Positions 10,701-18,410 of a stretch of 54,049 nucleotides of DNA are shown piece by piece. Source of the stretch: Temnopleurus reevesii (taxonomy: Eukaryota > Echinodermata > Echinoidea > Temnopleuroida > Temnopleuridae). The notes below the pieces were generated by a model. It did not search any database, was not told where the DNA came from, and worked only from the letters and a program-made list of their open reading frames with translations. Within the stretch, counting starts at the first letter, position 1; every line of letters starts with the position of its first letter. The stretch is taken from positions 23,284-77,332 of the forward strand of contig BQKZ01000771.1 of the NCBI GenBank assembly GCA_036244855.1, in the 5' to 3' direction. The translations under genes and the position numbers were made by a program.

Positions 10701-13700
10701 GATGAAGAATGGTGAAATGATGTCGCCGGATATGATGCATTCGACGGATCATTCTATAATGTCGAAATCTAAAATGAAAACCGATAACGACCGCGACATG
10801 GCGACACATATGATGATCACGGGAGATCATCATATGATGTCGGAATCTAAGATGATGACCGATAATGACCATGCGATGATGACAAATATGATGACCATGG
10901 GAGATGGAAACATGATGTCGACATCTGAAATGATGGCCGAAAACGACCATGTAATGACCACAAATATGATGACGACGGGAGATGGAAATATGATGTCGAC
11001 ATCTGAAAAGATGGCCGAAAACGATCATGAGATGACCACAAATATGATGACCATGGGGGATGGAAACATGATGTCGACATCAGAGATGATGGCCGAAAAC
11101 GATCATGCGATGATGACAAGCATGATGAATACAGCAGATCAAAATATGATGTCGACATCAAGACCTATTACTGAGAGCCATGACCGTAGAATGACGCACA
11201 TGATGTCGACAGAGCAAGACCGGGCATCGATGATATCTAACATGATCACGACAAATATGCACACGATGTCGGATATGACGACGATGGAGGACCCCAATAT
11301 GATGACCTCGAGGACCAATGAGATGCTGAATGGAATGACGACTAGCATGCAGGATAGAGAATCTTCACACCTGATGACGAACATGAATTCTTCAATGCCG
11401 ACGATGTCGAATGGAATGAACTCATCGATGTCTACGACGATGACGATGATGAATATGACCATGGGAATGACGTCAGATATGAACCACCATCATCATCATC
11501 ATCATTCGAACGGTAAGATAATAATTTAGGGGCTCGTTTAGCACACCTCTTTGCTATAAAAGACGCAGCAAAAATGTGATCTCCTTTCTCCAGAAAAGCA
11601 TAAATTTTCAATACAGTTTTTATCAATGTAATTTGACAAAAGAATAAGTCTTAACTAGCTGGCCCAGCTGTTTCGTGCAAATAATGCAAAATACAAAATT
11701 CAAGAGATTACAAAGTCATCGATTTCAATTTTTCAGGAGGAAAAACCTGAACACAGATTGATCAAGAATGAAACTTAATCAAAGATTAGATTAAAAAGTC
11801 AATCTAAACGGAGTAAAATAATTGAACCCGTTTCAGATGTGTCCTTCAGGATTATTCGCAATTGCTCGAACTTAGAGAGCAAATAGAGATGGTAAAACAA
11901 ATTAAGAGTGACAAGAGCCTAAAATTAGGATTAGAATATAGCAGAAATGTAAAAATCTATATGATGAAATAAATAATCTCTTTATCATTTTAGCAAAGAG
12001 CATTTTCAATGTCACTGTAAGTGTCAATATCCTGTTTTTCGTTCCATGCATACATGTGTATTAAAATATCTAGTTTAACATAAGTTTATTACTTTTAATT
12101 TTCATTATTTCTATTCATTCCCATCTTTCACATTTACCATGTAGATAACATGACGACACACGCCATGGACAGTAACACAACTGATATGACGTCATCGGAG
12201 AACATGACAATGATGACGTCATCGGAGGTGATGGTTACCCCTGCAATGTTACAGGCGAGTTTAATAAATTATTAATCATCATCCTTTTGAAGTTAATTTC
12301 GCTTAATTTTTCAGATAGATTAAACAACTTCTTTGAGGGCAGTGATCCTTAGTTTATCGATTAGATAATGATAATTATTTTTGGAAAATGGACATACCGT
12401 CCATTGTTGGGGGGGGGGGGGGAGAGAGGAAGAAAAGGGGTTGAAATAAGAAGCTAGAATCTTTTTTCTCAGCAAAAATTCCTGATTGGTTTTTAATTTA
12501 GATATCTGTGCCCTTCAAACTTTTTGTCAACACGTAAACTATTTTCTCTCTCCTGGTATTCATCCATAGATGGCGCTGTCCTGTTTTACATGTGAAACCA
12601 CATTGACTATGTCCGACTGCTATGGCACGCAACACAACGACTCGTCTTCTACCGTAACATGTGCAGCCAATGAGATGTGTGGGGTAAGTTGACATGTATA
12701 TCATAAACATGAATCGTGAAAATGAAAACTAGAGACAATGGACACGAATAATTTCACTTCAACTCCGTCAAAGAGGCTCACATAAAGAAGGGGCTGGCCC
12801 TTGGAAGCATGCTTCCTATTTGCAAGTTAGTTTACAAGATGTTTTCAAGACCTAATGTAAATGTACTATTTATCTTTGCTCATCTTGTCTTATTGGATTG
12901 ATCATCTGAAACTCAGTTTTCGCACAAACTTGACAATAGAACAAATCTTTGTTGTTATTATTACGTAATACGTATCAAACATAAAAATAAAGGAATTTGA
13001 ATTCCAAAAGGGGGAAAGTAGTTCGGAACGGGATTGTAATTTATACTCGTACCAACTACATTGAAAATGTTTTACTAATTACCAATGTCACGTAAAAAGC
13101 ACGGAAATACAAACTAGTTAATTCAAAGTTCACTCTAATACCATTATGCACTATTTCAGGTGTTAGATTACAACCAAAAAAATAAGCACCAATGTTATGC
13201 TAATATGTTTATGGTGTATGACTCGGAATAAAGAGTCCGAGTCGGGCTTAAATTAACACCCTGGGGCCAGGCCAGTTGCTCAGAATGGTCTTAGATACCC
13301 TATTGAGGATAAGAGCACTTATCGCGCACTTGTCCGCTTGTCTGTTTCCCAAAGGCATTCTAGTTATCTCAAAGGGCAAGTCCATTCCAGCGAGTTACGG
13401 CACATCGAGAGCTGTCTTATCTTTTAGCAAGCTTACGTCATGTGACTTTTATTTAATTCATGATACGCGAAATGAAACGTGCCAAATCGTTACTCAGTGA
13501 CATTTTAAAGTCACAATTCAGTGGGATTTTGGGCAAATCATAATCTGATTTTATTTCGTAAGTTTCAGAAGTTCATTTTAGAATACCAAGAACAAATATA
13601 TTTTTAAAAAAAGAATCACATTTACTGAATAATTATTATTTCACAAGATAAATTAAAAAAAAACACACAATAATGTTTCCCAGTAAAAGAAATATGCAGT

Positions 13701-14766
13701 GATTGATGGCTTCTTTTCATGCAAAAAAAAAATAATTATTTCATTAAAAAGGATATGAGTGAATTACAATAGAGACACAAACACAATACAATACCTTTTA
13801 GATGAAATACTCCCTTTTCAAAACTCAAACATACTTTTTTTTATATCAGTTTGTCATAGAATTAAAACTTTTCTGTGAATATAGACCCTGTTTAAAGAGT
13901 ACGCAATGTTACGTGGCTAATTCTATCGATTTTTATCTAATTGGACGATAGCAGTGATAGTATTTTTTCATGATATATGTAACAATATTTGATTCTAACT
14001 AGTTAAGAGCAAAACCTGGGATAAAAAGCAGGGAAAGGTTTATTCTGTAACAATTTGATGGTTTTTTTTTTTTAACTATAAACTAAAGGAATAGGGGTGC
14101 CTGACCTAGCATTTGTTCGTGACTTTCGAGGATAAAAGCAAATGAGCTATTTTCGTCATTGAACATCGAATGATAAGTATTTTTATTGTTTATGATGGAA
14201 ACAAATCATTGTTTGAAAATTTTCTGTAATGCAATTCCGAGACTTGTTTCGTATTTATGTTTGTAATCTCAAATAATAATGTTTGCTGAAATATAGCTAT
14301 TACGTAAACCCGTGAGTAAGGCTAATTTTGGTAACGAGCACGCTATAGGACCCCTTTGCGCAACGGATTTACGAAGATTACTGACAACTCAGCTGTACAA
14401 GATATCTTCAAAATATATCCTGTCACTATCTTGTCTTGGCTTCGAAGAACCGGCCCCTGGGTTTTACTGTGTGTAAAACTAACTATCGCCACCTTTCGAT
14501 TCTTACAGACGGTCCGATATGACAGCGGACACGGGACCGACCTTCTCAACGTCTCACGGACATGCTTCGCTGAACTCTGCCCAAACACGCAGGCCGATGA
14601 GATGGCTTGTGAGATCTCTAACCCGCCATATCGCCGATGCGTACAATGCTGCTCAGGGCATCTGTGTAACATGCATGTAAACAGTAAAGCACGCTCGCTA
14701 TTTATAAATGAAAAAGTTTCATTATATTTTAGTATATCAGTAATTGTATACTTCTTGTTAGTATGA
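4661..14766 (+). CDS. Six-exon gene for a secreted/GPI-anchored LU-domain protein with a giant Met-rich repeat stalk
   Basis: Predicted as join(4661-4724, 6674-6727, 9026-11512, 12145-12254, 12570-12683, 14509-14766), 3,087 nt and 1,028 residues. Every intron ends in AG; five begin with GT and one with GC, and the frame stays open throughout. Order in the protein: signal peptide (1-25, h-region VYLFISALYA), short mature N-terminus with one cysteine (C34), Met/Thr/Ser/Asp-rich repeat stalk without Cys or Trp (about 40-868), His7 at 860-866, linker 869-905, LU domain about 908-997 with the diagnostic CC...LCN end, and a hydrophobic tail 1013-1028. LU proteins (CD59, Ly6, uPAR) are extracellular three-finger folds, often GPI-linked, acting as receptors or inhibitors. 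The ligand here is unknown. The start at 4661 has a good context (CAAAATGG). Exon joins are inferred; no transcript was available. Confidence 0.8.
4725..5375. other. Start of intron 1
   Basis: AT-rich intronic sequence between the exon 1 donor and the first MITE. No exon or ordered repeat recognised. Confidence 0.5.
5376..5550. mobile_element. MITE with GGGGTGTTGCTCAAAA terminal inverted repeats (intron 1)
   Basis: The left end GGGGTGTTGCTCAAAA is matched in reverse complement by the right end TTTTGAGCAACACCCCC. Further inside, AACTGCAACTTTGCA-like blocks are also mirrored. TAAT/TAAA at the borders may be the target duplication. No transposase frame, so it is non-autonomous. Confidence 0.8.
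5589..6000. mobile_element. 412-bp foldback MITE with TAGTTGAGGA ends (intron 1)
   Basis: Ends are TAGTTGAGGA and TCCTCAACTA. The arms are mirrored along nearly their whole length: CACCCACCTCTGCATATTCT and GACTGCATAGCACTCAACCA on the left reappear as reverse complements on the right. The centre holds a second palindromic element (5727-5876). No protein is encoded. Confidence 0.82.
5727..5876. mobile_element. Inner GGTGTTTCACC-type MITE nested in the foldback element
   Basis: Palindrome from GGTGTTTCATCAAG to CTTGGTGAAACAC, with the CAGTCGAACGTAAAGTC block mirrored inside. The same element is present at about 45056-45231 in a different context, which shows that it moves independently. Confidence 0.75.
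6001..6673. other. Remainder of intron 1
   Basis: AT-rich intronic sequence ending in the pyrimidine tract of the exon 2 acceptor. No further feature recognised. Confidence 0.5.
6674..6727 (+). CDS. Exon 2: end of signal peptide and mature N-terminus
   Basis: This 54-nt exon lies between CCCTTTTCAG and GTAGGT and is phase 1 at both ends. It encodes ALYAQHMLVPVKCQGYTQ (residues 22-39, the first codon shared with exon 1). It completes the signal peptide and supplies C34, the only cysteine outside the LU domain. Because the LU domain has an even number of cysteines, C34 may be free or form an inter-chain disulfide; that is inference. Confidence 0.72.
6789..7110. repeat. Direct duplication in intron 2
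   Basis: About 95 bp at 6807-6900 (ATGGGTGAGATGACGCGTAG, CGATTATCTTTACG, AAAAGTGCAATTGCTCGTTC) recurs in diverged form at 7011-7100. The two are separated by unrelated sequence. No function is evident. Confidence 0.6.
7312..7819. mobile_element. About 510-bp MITE, copy 1 (intron 2)
   Basis: It starts AAAGCCCAAGTAAAGTTTTG and ends with the imperfect inverted match CAAACTGTACTGGGGCTT. Its full length resembles 21894-22408, including blocks such as AAAGATTGTGCGA and TCAAATTTTCAAAA. Non-coding. It accounts for much of the conserved-looking part of intron 2. Confidence 0.75.
8640..8669. repeat. Short perfect hairpin in intron 2
   Basis: CAGGGAGTTG and CAACTCCCTG form 10-bp perfect arms around a 10-base loop, with GTAC nearby on both sides. 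It lies about 360 bp before exon 3. It could be a small foldback or a structural element in the pre-mRNA. Confidence 0.55.
9026..11512 (+). CDS. Exon 3: giant Met/Thr/Ser/Asp-rich tandem-repeat stalk ending in His7
   Basis: A single 2,487-nt exon, phase 1 at both ends, from acceptor TTTTACCAG to donor G|GTAAGA. It encodes residues 40-868. Roughly one residue in five is Met, the rest mostly Thr, Ser, Asp, Glu, Asn and Lys, and I see no Cys or Trp. The repeat is about 26 residues of the type MMSTSxMxxxNDxxMTTxMM, diverged in the first two thirds and nearly uniform between about 10678 and 11170. Two basic punctuation motifs (RPMPGGLRSK at 9778 and RRPVPGALSRR at 10375) interrupt it. The end is MTMMNMTMGMTSDMN followed by seven His codons (protein 860-866). 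Several N-x-S/T sites lie near the C-terminal end. Ser/Thr richness suggests O-glycosylation or phosphorylation, and Met/His richness suggests metal binding; neither is shown by sequence alone. Confidence 0.82.
10678..11170 (+). repeat. 78-bp in-frame tandem repeat block (26 residues per unit)
   Basis: Equivalent points of successive units fall at 10678, 10756, 10834, 10912, 10990, 11068 and 11146, every spacing exactly 78 nt. The core codes for MMSTSE, then xMAENDH, MTTNMM and GDGN. The last four units are the most alike, which suggests recent unequal exchange or gene conversion at the 3' end of the stalk. Upstream units keep a 25-27-residue spacing but differ in sequence. Confidence 0.9.
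11513..12144. other. Intron 3, with a possible 23-nt cryptic exon
   Basis: The 632-bp intron contains TTTTAG|CAAAG...CACT|GTAAGT at 11994-12016. If used, these 23 nt would shift the next exon into an immediate stop (ITA then TGA), giving a protein without the LU domain. I left it out of the main model. Confidence 0.4.
12145..12254 (+). CDS. Exon 4: Met/Ser/Thr-rich linker
   Basis: The exon starts after TTTACCATGTAG, completes the split codon as Asp869 and encodes residues to 905 (for example DNMTTHAMDSNTTDMTSSEN). It continues the stalk composition and has three N-x-T sites. The best-paired donor is CAG|GCGAGT, a GC-AG intron, at 12255. An alternative GT donor, GAG|GTGATG after 12227, also ends in phase 0 and would drop nine residues. 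Either choice keeps the frame into exon 5. Confidence 0.65.
12255..12569. other. Intron 4, with a poly(G) run
   Basis: Short intron beginning GCGAGT (or GT at 12228) and ending TTCATCCATAG. A run of about 14 G at 12409-12422 followed by GAGAGAGG is the only notable feature. Confidence 0.55.
12570..12683 (+). CDS. Exon 5: first half of the LU (three-finger) domain
   Basis: A 38-codon exon, phase 0 at both ends, between CATCCATAG and GTAAGT. It encodes residues 906-943 with cysteines 910, 913, 922, 936 and 942. The spacing LSCFTC...DCY...TC...MC matches cysteines 1-5 of CD59/Ly6-type LU domains. N928-D-S is a possible glycosylation site. Its first codon is ATG, but that Met is internal in the spliced product. 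Confidence 0.82.
12684..14508. other. Intron 5, splitting the LU domain
   Basis: This 1.8-kb intron begins GTAAGTTG and ends CGATTCTTACAG. It separates LU cysteines 5 and 6. No additional exon or ordered repeat was recognised; A-rich patches lie at 13600-13900. Confidence 0.55.
14509..14766 (+). CDS. Exon 6: second half of the LU domain and hydrophobic C-terminus
   Basis: The exon starts after CGATTCTTACAG, in phase 0, and runs to TGA at 14764-14766 (residues 944-1028). Cysteines are 962, 967, 977, 987, 990, 991 and 996. RTCFAELC corresponds to cysteines 6-7 of CD59, and QCCSGHLCN is the hallmark LU ending. C977 and C987 are additional to the canonical ten and could form an extra disulfide in the third finger. 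After LCN a polar stretch with N1001/S1002 leads to a 16-residue hydrophobic end (VSLYFSISVIVYFLLV), typical of a GPI-attachment signal. A short transmembrane anchor is the alternative. Confidence 0.85.
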   Translation, partial: TVRYDSGHGTDLLNVSRTCFAELCPNTQADEMACEISNPPYRRCVQCCSGHLCNMHVNSKARSLFINEKVSLYFSISVIVYFLLV

Positions 14767-15083
14767 CAGCATGTACTGTAATAGGGGAAAAGGGTATTTA
14801 AAATTATTTTTGAAAATCAGACTTTCTAGGAAAAAATACATACCTCCTATCATCATGAATAATTTATATTCACTATGGCAACTCTCTGCATATACTATAA
14901 CATAATATTGCTACGTCTAAAGCATATTTTGCCATGGTAGATGTATTAAACCGCCATTAGATATACAGCATGAATATCTATTATGACTCTGCAGTTGTAA
15001 AGTAAAATAAGTATTTTTATACAACTATGAGGGTCGATTTCAAGAAAGTATGACATACCGTTAATACGCAAAAACATGCGTAG

Positions 15084-15089
15084 AATAAA
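15084..15089 (+). terminator. Candidate polyadenylation signal of the LU gene
   Basis: This is the first AATAAA hexamer I see downstream of the stop codon. It would give a 3'UTR of roughly 320-340 nt. Assignment rests on position only. Confidence 0.4.
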
Positions 15090-15274
15090 CAAATGATAGG
15101 TAATTGTTTGAAAATTAATATTTATGCAGCATGATTATAACATAACAGTAGTTTACACTTATATCACGTGACTTGTAATCAAGTGACTTGCCGTCAGCGT
15201 AACAGACGTGACATCGTCGCTCAAATACTATCCAGGGTTGTGTTTCATAAAGCTGTGGGTAGATCTACGCACGA

Positions 15275-15460
15275 ATGTACGAACGACTGGTAACAATTTC
15301 CGGCACTCAATAAGAACCCCTGGCACTGAATCGAATCTAAAAAAGGGTCACCAGGTTTATGAAATACGTCACATGTTTGTAATGAAGCTTTCTACTCACG
15401 ACTCTACGAACGACTGGTGACACTTTATTAAACTCTATAACTCCTGGCGCTGAATTGCAT
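15275..15460. repeat. Tandem duplication of about 125 bp
   Basis: ACGAACGACTGGTAACA followed by CTGGCACTGAAT near 15280-15330 recurs as ACGAACGACTGGTGACA and CTGGCGCTGAAT near 15405-15455. Probably part of a degenerate dispersed element. Confidence 0.5.
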
Positions 15461-15518
15461 AGACGAATTTTCTAAATTCACATTAAAACCATATTTATGT
15501 GATATACAATTTCAAAGA

Positions 15519-15560
15519 TATATATGTATATATATAGTTATATATATATCTATTAAATGT
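15519..15560. repeat. (TA)n microsatellite
   Basis: Imperfect alternation of TATATA with single G interruptions over about 40 bp. Confidence 0.85.
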
Positions 15561-15782
15561 ATTTTATTATTATCATTGCTGCCACGTTCTGATTTTGCAC
15601 TGTACTAAAAATTATAATAAGACATGTCGAGCGACAAAATTGTCATATCTGGCTGTATTGAAATGAAGGAACCAAATCAACTATCAATTGCTGGCAAGAG
15701 TCATATTCTAAATTCTGAATTCTATTTATTTATTTTCTTACTGGTAATACAACTCAAAAAGGACAGGTCTGAGATTTGGCAG

Positions 15783-15977
15783 TACAGTGGAACCTCGTTA
15801 TAAAGAGGTCGGATATAAATTCCCTGGATATAGCGAGATACCTGTTATAACAAGGTGATTTTATTGGTCCCAGCTCTTTATAGTTCTTTGTTTTTACCCT
15901 GATATATTGAGGAACCTGATATAACAAGGTAATTTTCATGGTCCCAAAGGACCTCGTTATAAAGAGGTTTCACTGTA
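15783..15977. mobile_element. Pogo/Tigger-like MITE
   Basis: It begins TA|CAGTGGAACCTCGTTATAAA and ends CGTTATAAAGAGGTTTCACTG|TA. Inverted CAGTG...CACTG ends with TA duplications are typical of pogo/Tigger members of the Tc1/mariner superfamily. Internal copies of CCTGATATAACAAGG-type sequence form a further inverted arrangement. No transposase is present. Confidence 0.8.
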
Positions 15978-17190
15978 TCACTTCAAATGCAGTTTATTAT
16001 TAAGCACCACAAATTAACACATGTGTATTTTGAATGAATTTTCGTCTGGATGTTTGTGTTTTATTCCTATTGTTAATTTATTCCGAATGTTTCAGTATAC
16101 AAAAGGGAATATTCATGAAGTTGCCTTAATCCCTTTCGATATTTGAATGGATTTATTGTGCAATTTACAACTTGTGGTTACAATAGTCTATTTGTATGAT
16201 GACGTCAATTTTGTTGATACATGGCTAGCATGTTTATCATTATATTATTGTATTTTCCTGAATTCATTTCGGTTGTATTTTACGATAAGAATAGGTCGCA
16301 CTTCGTATAATTGTCCATGGTGCATGTATTGGTGCTAAAAATGTCTCTGTTGTGTAGATATCAGTATATTTATTAATGATGTGTATTATCTTATTTGAGA
16401 AGAGTTTTAATTGTTCAATTAACCAATTACATTGGTCAACAACAACTTTGTCATCTGTATTTTTCAGCTAATTTATGTTGAAAATAATGCACTGAGTCCA
16501 AACATCATATTGGTTTAGCACCACAATAAGATCAGGATTTCGACCTATACCTACACGTTGTTGTTTAAGTTTTGTTTACATGTGCGCATGACTTTTATGT
16601 GTGAAGTATGTTTTGGAGACGTTGTCGGGGTAGGTGGAAAATAAATATTTTGGTTAGAAATTTATCATATTAATGGCAAGAAACATTCATGTTCAATACT
16701 TTGGGGTGATTCTGTCGAAGATGACTGCGTTTAAGCTATGAAATTCGAAACCCTAAACTCCTCTAGAATTGGTTTGGGCAAAGCTTAAATTTATTGGACC
16801 AGACCAAACGGCAAGCTAGAAGACAGCCCAGATATTTATTTTCCAATAGCAGATCATAAATTATAGAAACTCAACTAACAATTTTGAGGAAAAGTAAAGT
16901 ATTTTTTAAATTATTAATTATTTATCTAAAAAATGGTAAATACAAAATACATGTACATCATGACAAATAAATTTGTAACATTCAAGACATCATTCACTAC
17001 CATAGCTCTACCATGTTATCATATAATAGAAATGAAGGCTGTGTGACACAGGGTGTGAATTATGCGTTCTTAGTCGCAAACTTTGAGTCAACGTTCATAA
17101 ACTTTGCGTGCCGGGTAAGAAACTTCGAGTTTCTAAATTCTCGCCATCGACAATGAAACAAAAATAGACATTTAATTCGTCATGGGGACG
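15978..17190. other. No gene seen
   Basis: AT-rich intergenic sequence. An open frame at 16147-16338 is cysteine-containing but shows no LU spacing and no splice context. Confidence 0.55.
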
Positions 17191-17400
17191 AATTAGGTGG
17201 TCTGTCGTTGAATTCTTTGATAAAGGGTCAATTTTAGATGACATGGTAAAAATATTATTTGTAATGTTGAAATGTAACTTAAAAGTTATGACGTGAATAT
17301 GAAAGATTTTAGTTAGGGAACGTTTGATTCATAATGGGATTTTAGAAAACAGTGATGCCATCAGCTTGAGCTAGTTGAGGAATTGAGAAGTTATGTTGCA

Positions 17401-18410
17401 ACAACATATTTCAAGGACGAAGAATTTTAAGCAAGAATAAGGGAGATTTTGAAAAAATAAGACAAAGGTGCAGAATCAAGTTTTCATCAGAAATCGTTTC
17501 TCATAGAGATTACGTGTAAAAAGGGTGAAATTGACATGCCTTTATATATCGTAAAATTCACCATGTTAACCTTGTCAGACTGAAAAAAAAACTGAGCAAA
17601 TTTTCATAAAATACGTAACGCAATTTTCTTAAATATGAAATCTTGAGTTTTGACGACAAAATGTTTATGAAGGGTAAATGGCACAACTACATCTGATAGT
17701 TAACATACTAAATACTGAGCATTTATTTCATAGAGAATTGTGTCAGCTACAACATATCAAAATCTTCGCACAAGATCACCAATACTGACAGTGTTATCGA
17801 TAAATTTCCATAAAACTGTAACGCCATTTTGGAAAATCAAAACAAATGAGTATGATATTCATGTTTGTCATTAAATTTCCAACATTTTGAGTACCAATCT
17901 GTCATACTTCTACTGACCAATAATATCAGTGACCTTTGACCTCTAAAAAAGATTGCAAGATATTTGTTCATAAAGAAATTCCACATCAATTTCCATTTTC
18001 TTGATGGTAATGATAGACACAATGACTAAGAAAATTAGAGAAGAAAAAAACTTGAACAAATGTCAGAGGCAGGACTCGAACCCTCGACTGCTAGGTTGGA
18101 AGGTGAACGCCTTACCGATAATTGAGCTAGGTTATTCCCCAATCATAATACACGTAAATTAAAAATCGGATCCGCATAACCCTTTTTAGCCCTCAAAATT
18201 AAGCGTGATAATGACATCAAAATGAAAAAAATACGAACCCATGTGACAAGAAGATTTATCAGGTAACAATATATTTCAAAGATGAAGAATTTCGAGCAAG
18301 AATAAGGGAGATTTGGAAAAAAAAATAAGACAAGGGTGCAGAATCAAGTTTTCATCAGAAATCGTTTCTCGTAGATATTACGTGTAAAACGGGTGAAATT
18401 GACATGCCTG
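17401..18410. repeat. Pair of direct repeats inside the 2.57-kb element
   Basis: About 145 bp (AAGAATAAGGGAGATTT ... GTGAAATTGACATGCC) at 17401-17544 recurs at 18264-18410 with a few differences. The copies are 0.86 kb apart and flank the tRNA-like block. Confidence 0.8.
18061..18134 (-). other. tRNA-like sequence (pseudo-tRNA or SINE head)
   Basis: Read on the minus strand, TAGCTCAATTATCGGTAAGG resembles a polymerase III A box and GGGTTCGAGTCC is a good B box, about 45 nt apart. I could not fold a convincing anticodon arm or a full acceptor stem, so a functional tRNA is not claimed. Confidence 0.5.

Noticed and set aside
9014..11626. Numerous minus-strand open frames opposite the stalk exon, some 70-136 residues and His- or Ser-rich
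   Set aside because: They are mirror images of ATG/ACG/GAT-rich repeats, which contain few stops in any frame. They have no splice or start support and mimic the 78-bp period of the plus-strand exon.
12181..12230. TGACGTCA motifs as cAMP-response elements
   Set aside because: They fall in exon 4, where they encode Met-Thr-Ser-Ser repeats, and are explained by coding sequence.
18061..18134. Functional tRNA gene on the minus strand
   Set aside because: A and B boxes are present, but anticodon and acceptor stems do not fold convincingly, and it lies inside a repetitive element.
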